This document shows positions 61,624-64,000 of a DNA stretch of 64,000 nucleotides, piece after piece. Each line of letters begins with the position of its first letter. Position 1 is the stretch's first letter. The DNA is from Hoeflea sp. (GTDB taxonomy: Bacteria > Pseudomonadota > Alphaproteobacteria > Rhizobiales > Rhizobiaceae), in assembly GCA_020637795.1 (NCBI GenBank), contig JACKJT010000001.1, positions 1,426,001 through 1,490,000 on the forward strand. Reading direction: 5' to 3'. Below the pieces are notes generated by a model. The model worked only from the letters and a program-made list of their open reading frames with translations. It did no database searches and was not told the origin of the DNA. Position numbers and translations under genes: made by a program.

Positions 61624-62619
61624 TTATTCGACCGCGAGCGCCGCGTCGATGAGTTGCTGGCCGCCGTCAACCTTTTCGGCGAACTGCTTGTAGGCAGTCT
61701 CCTTGGCGATCGCCAGCCAGGCGTCATAATCGTCCTTGGACATCGACACCACTTCGACACCGGCCTTCTTGAAGGTCTCGACCATCTTGTCGTCGAGGCC
61801 TGCAGCCTCCTTGTCGAAATACTCCTCGGCCTTCTTGCCGGCTGCCATGACAGCTGCCTGCTGTTCCGGCGTCAGGCGGTCATAGGTTTCCTTGGAGATC
61901 AGCATCGGCTCGTACATGAACCAGAGCGAGTTCTCGCCCGGCTCTGTCAGGCACTTGACCTGCTCGTAGATGCGGTAGGAGACGAAGGATCCCGACGAGG
62001 TGTTGGTCGCATCGAGCACGCCGGTCTGCATCCCGGTGTAGATTTCCGATGACGCCATCGAGGAAATCGACGCGCCGGCGCCAACCAGCATCTGCTCGAA
62101 GGCAGGTCCGGCAGCGCGTGTGACCTGGCCCTTGATGGTGTCGGGCGAGGTGATGCAGTTCTTCTTCGAAGCGAAGGCGCCGCCGAGCCAGGCGTCGGCG
62201 ATGACGATGGCGCCGTTGTCCTCGATCAGCTTCTTGATCTCGTCCATGAAGGGCGAGGCGTTGAGCCGCTTGGCGCGCTCATGGTTGCGTACCAGGCCAG
62301 GCATCAGGGTGGCCGAGAATTGCGGCACGCGGCCCGAAGCATAATCGAGCGGGAACGAAGTGATGTCGAGCTGGCCCTTGGTCAGCGCGCCCCACTGCTC
62401 CTTGGCCTTGTAGAGCGACTGGCCCGGATAGACCTGGACATCAAGCCCGACATTGGCAGCGGCCAGTTCCCTGGCGAAAAGCTGAACCATTTCGTCGCGC
62501 GCGTCGCCCTTGCCGCCCGGAAACTGGTGCGAAGCCTTCAATGTCTCGGCCTGTGCAAGACCCGTCATGGCGATGGATGCGGCGAGCATGCCCGCGAACG
62601 CAGATAATCCTAGTTTCAT
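61624..62619 (-). CDS. matP: Malonate TRAP transporter substrate-binding protein (DctP family)
   Basis: A 331-aa periplasmic binding protein with a Sec signal peptide (KLGLSAFAGMLAASIAMTGLAQA, cleavage before ETLKASHQ). The family body includes YPGQSLYKAKEQWGALTKGQLDI and the ligand-binding-type segment SSEIYTGMQTGVLDATNTSSGSFVSYRIYEQ. ATG 62619 has GGGAGG nearby and drops 22 spurious residues. The C-terminal Cys residues in KKNCITSP and QVKCLTEP could form a disulfide. First gene of the mat operon, 88 bp from a palindromic operator. Confidence 0.93.
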   Translation of the reverse strand: MKLGLSAFAGMLAASIAMTGLAQAETLKASHQFPGGKGDARDEMVQLFARELAAANVGLDVQVYPGQSLYKAKEQWGALTKGQLDITSFPLDYASGRVPQFSATLMPGLVRNHERAKRLNASPFMDEIKKLIEDNGAIVIADAWLGGAFASKKNCITSPDTIKGQVTRAAGPAFEQMLVGAGASISSMASSEIYTGMQTGVLDATNTSSGSFVSYRIYEQVKCLTEPGENSLWFMYEPMLISKETYDRLTPEQQAAVMAAGKKAEEYFDKEAAGLDDKMVETFKKAGVEVVSMSKDDYDAWLAIAKETAYKQFAEKVDGGQQLIDAALAVE

Positions 62620-62707
62620 GTCTACCTCCCAGAAGATTTTGTTCGCAGAACCTCCTCCGGTCCTGGCGCGTATCAATGGGATCACTTTCTGAATGCAAAG
62701 TCAAACC

Positions 62708-62721
62708 TCTTGTATACAAGA
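62708..62721. promoter_or_regulatory. MatR operator candidate TCTTGTATACAAGA
   Basis: A perfect 14-bp palindrome with core TTGTATACAA stands between matP and matR, 33 bp before the matR start. FadR/FCD-type regulators of malonate genes (MatR, MdcY) recognise TTGTATACAA-type sites, to my knowledge. Confidence 0.85.
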
Positions 62722-62753
62722 AGAATGAATTTGCATTTTCAACCGGATTGAGC

Positions 62754-63434
62754 ATGATGCCGGCCATGGGAACACGCATTGCAGACACCATTCGCGAACG
62801 CATCGAACAGATGATCGTCACCGGCGAATTCGCCGACGGCGAGCGTCTCGACGAGGTCAAGCTGGCCGAGCAGTTCGGCGTGTCGCGGACCCCGTTGCGC
62901 GAGGCGTTCCAGTCGCTCGCAGCCTCCGGTCTGCTGACGCTGGAGGCTCGCCGCGGCGCCTTCATCCGGCATCCGGATTTCGTCGAGCTGGTCGAGATGT
63001 TCGAGGTGATGGCGGAACTGGAGGCGATGTGCGGCTTCCGCGCCGCGCGGCGGGTGAGCGAGCAGCAGATGCGCGACATCGGCCGCACCATCGAGGCCTG
63101 CGAAGCGGCGATCGCGCGGGGCGATTCGGACGAGTATTACCGCGAGAACGAGACCTTTCACCACCTGCTCTACGAGGCCAGCGGCAACAGCTTCCTGGCG
63201 CGCGAGGCGGCGCGGCTGCACAAGCGGCTCAAGCCATACCGGCGCATGCAGCTGCGGGTCAACGGCCGCATGCCGCAGTCGATGCGCGAGCACCGGGCGA
63301 TCTATGCGGCGCTGGAGAAAGCCGACCCGAAAGCCGCCGCCGCCATGCTGCGCCAGCACGTTGCGATCCAGGGCGAACGCTTCAACGACCTGATGGCCAG
63401 CTACCGCCAGATGGCGCCACGCAAGGCAGGCTGA
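62754..63434 (+). CDS. matR: GntR-family (FCD) malonate regulator
   Basis: A 226-aa regulator with a winged helix at about 5-70 (TRIADTIRERIEQMIVTGEFADGERLDEVKLAEQFGVSRTPLREAFQSLAASGLL) and an FCD domain with potential metal ligands (FHHLLYEASGN, MREHRAIYAAL, MLRQHV). Divergent from the malonate operon with a perfect palindrome between them. ATG 62754 is used; ATGs at 62757 and 62766 are in frame. Malonate or malonyl-CoA as inducer is inferred from MatR of Rhizobium. Confidence 0.88.
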   Translation: MMPAMGTRIADTIRERIEQMIVTGEFADGERLDEVKLAEQFGVSRTPLREAFQSLAASGLLTLEARRGAFIRHPDFVELVEMFEVMAELEAMCGFRAARRVSEQQMRDIGRTIEACEAAIARGDSDEYYRENETFHHLLYEASGNSFLAREAARLHKRLKPYRRMQLRVNGRMPQSMREHRAIYAALEKADPKAAAAMLRQHVAIQGERFNDLMASYRQMAPRKAG

Positions 63435-63474
63435 GCGCGCGCGGCGCCGTAGACCGCGACCATGACACCTGGCT

Positions 63475-63999
63475 TCAAAGACTGGCGATGAAAGCCTTGA
63501 GATTGAGTTCGGCGAAAGCCAGGATCGCCTCGTCTGCGAGCTGCCCATCCACCACCTTGGCGTTGGCCTGCGGAATGACGATCTCCTGGCAAGCGAATGG
63601 CCTGGCCAGCATGCCGTTGAGGATGTACTTGAGGTGTGCCTGGGCGCGCACGCCGCCGAGCGCTCCGCCCGAGACGCTGACGATGAAGCAGGGCTTGTCC
63701 TTGAACACCGAATTGTAAGCCGGCCGCGATGCCCAGTCGATGGCGTTCTTGAGCAGGCCGGGGACGCTGTAATTATACTCGGGCGTGACGAAAACGACGC
63801 CGTCGGCCGCGGCCACCTCGGCAAGGAAGCGTTCAACCGCCGGGTCCTGGCCGACATCGGCATTGTAATGGGGAAGCAGGCCGGGATCGGCGACCTGGCA
63901 GGTGACGTCGGGTTCGAGGCGGCTGACAAGCGCCCGCACCGTGGCGCGGGATGAGGATGCCTCCCGCAGGCTGCCGGGAATGAAGAGAAGCTGTGTCAT
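63475..63999 (-). CDS. NADPH-dependent FMN reductase
   Basis: A 174-aa flavodoxin-fold oxidoreductase of the NADPH_dep_FMN_red (ChrR/azoreductase) family. The FMN phosphate loop is FIPGSLREASSSRATVRAL, and VFVTPEYNYSVPGLLKNAIDWASRP is the second flavin-binding motif; SVSGGALGGVRAQAHLKYIL follows. Family members reduce quinones, chromate, azo dyes or free FMN. The gene appears complete, with its start at the very edge of the window, so nothing can be said of its upstream region. It converges on matR. Confidence 0.9.
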   Translation of the reverse strand: MTQLLFIPGSLREASSSRATVRALVSRLEPDVTCQVADPGLLPHYNADVGQDPAVERFLAEVAAADGVVFVTPEYNYSVPGLLKNAIDWASRPAYNSVFKDKPCFIVSVSGGALGGVRAQAHLKYILNGMLARPFACQEIVIPQANAKVVDGQLADEAILAFAELNLKAFIASL

Positions 64000-64000
64000 G

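Overview
The window is a GC-rich, gene-dense stretch of an alphaproteobacterial chromosome, most likely Hyphomicrobiales (Rhizobiales) and plausibly a marine or Hoeflea/Rhizobiaceae-like lineage. The pointers are an imuA-imuB-dnaE2 mutasome behind a GTTC-N7-GTTC LexA box, a matPQM-matA-matB malonate operon with divergent matR, an ScfR/PccR-type regulator facing a propionyl-CoA carboxylase cluster, and a sulfide-detoxification operon of BigR-regulon type. Assignment to order is inference; no rRNA is present. I found no insertion sequence, phage gene or CRISPR array, and no gene-free stretch exceeds 300 bases.

Layout: 0.1-8.2 kb holds scattered single genes (L,D-transpeptidase, haloacid dehalogenase, class IV aminotransferase with a RidA protein, D-erythronate dehydrogenase, EamA exporter, tRNA-Thr(CGU), nitronate monooxygenase, a Pro/Ala-rich membrane protein). 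8.2-14.5 kb is one minus-strand, six-gene sulfide/persulfide operon: two YeeE/YedE half-transporters, a persulfide dioxygenase-like MBL protein, a DUF442-SQR fusion, a SulP anion transporter and a 1-Cys peroxiredoxin. It runs from an AT-rich inverted repeat to an intrinsic terminator. 14.5-17.4 kb carries PPK2, BenE and AroQ. 17.5-27.7 kb is the methylmalonyl-CoA arm of propionate assimilation: scfR divergent from bioY-pccB-(cupin-yghU-hypothetical-MAPEG)-pccA-mcm.

27.7-34.0 kb is a peptide ABC operon ending in an M19 dipeptidase. 34.2-43.0 kb is a likely 2,3-dihydroxypropane-1-sulfonate (DHPS) uptake and oxidation locus: a YeiH-type putative sulfur oxyanion exporter, zinc ADH, SDR, HpsN-like dehydrogenase, a TRAP transporter, a 76-aa membrane protein, and a divergent LacI regulator with two operator palindromes. 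43.0-48.8 kb is the SOS mutasome. 48.9-53.0 kb looks like deoxy-sugar or sugar-acid catabolism (UxaA dehydratase, GntR, aldo-keto reductase, FucU). 53.1-56.6 kb is a four-gene operon (GtrA, GT2, ChbG/NaxD-like deacetylase, ArnT-like GT39) that resembles systems adding a hexosamine to lipid A. 56.9-63.4 kb is the malonate operon with matR, and an NADPH:FMN reductase closes the window.

A recurring architectural feature is a strong GC stem-loop immediately after each of the three substrate-binding-protein genes (one ABC, two TRAP), which would explain unequal expression of binding protein and membrane subunits. The best leads for something under-described are the lipid-A-type glycosylation operon, the DHPS locus with its extra membrane protein and nearby exporter, the sulfide operon with its rearranged domains, and the glutathione-related genes inside the propionyl-CoA carboxylase operon.
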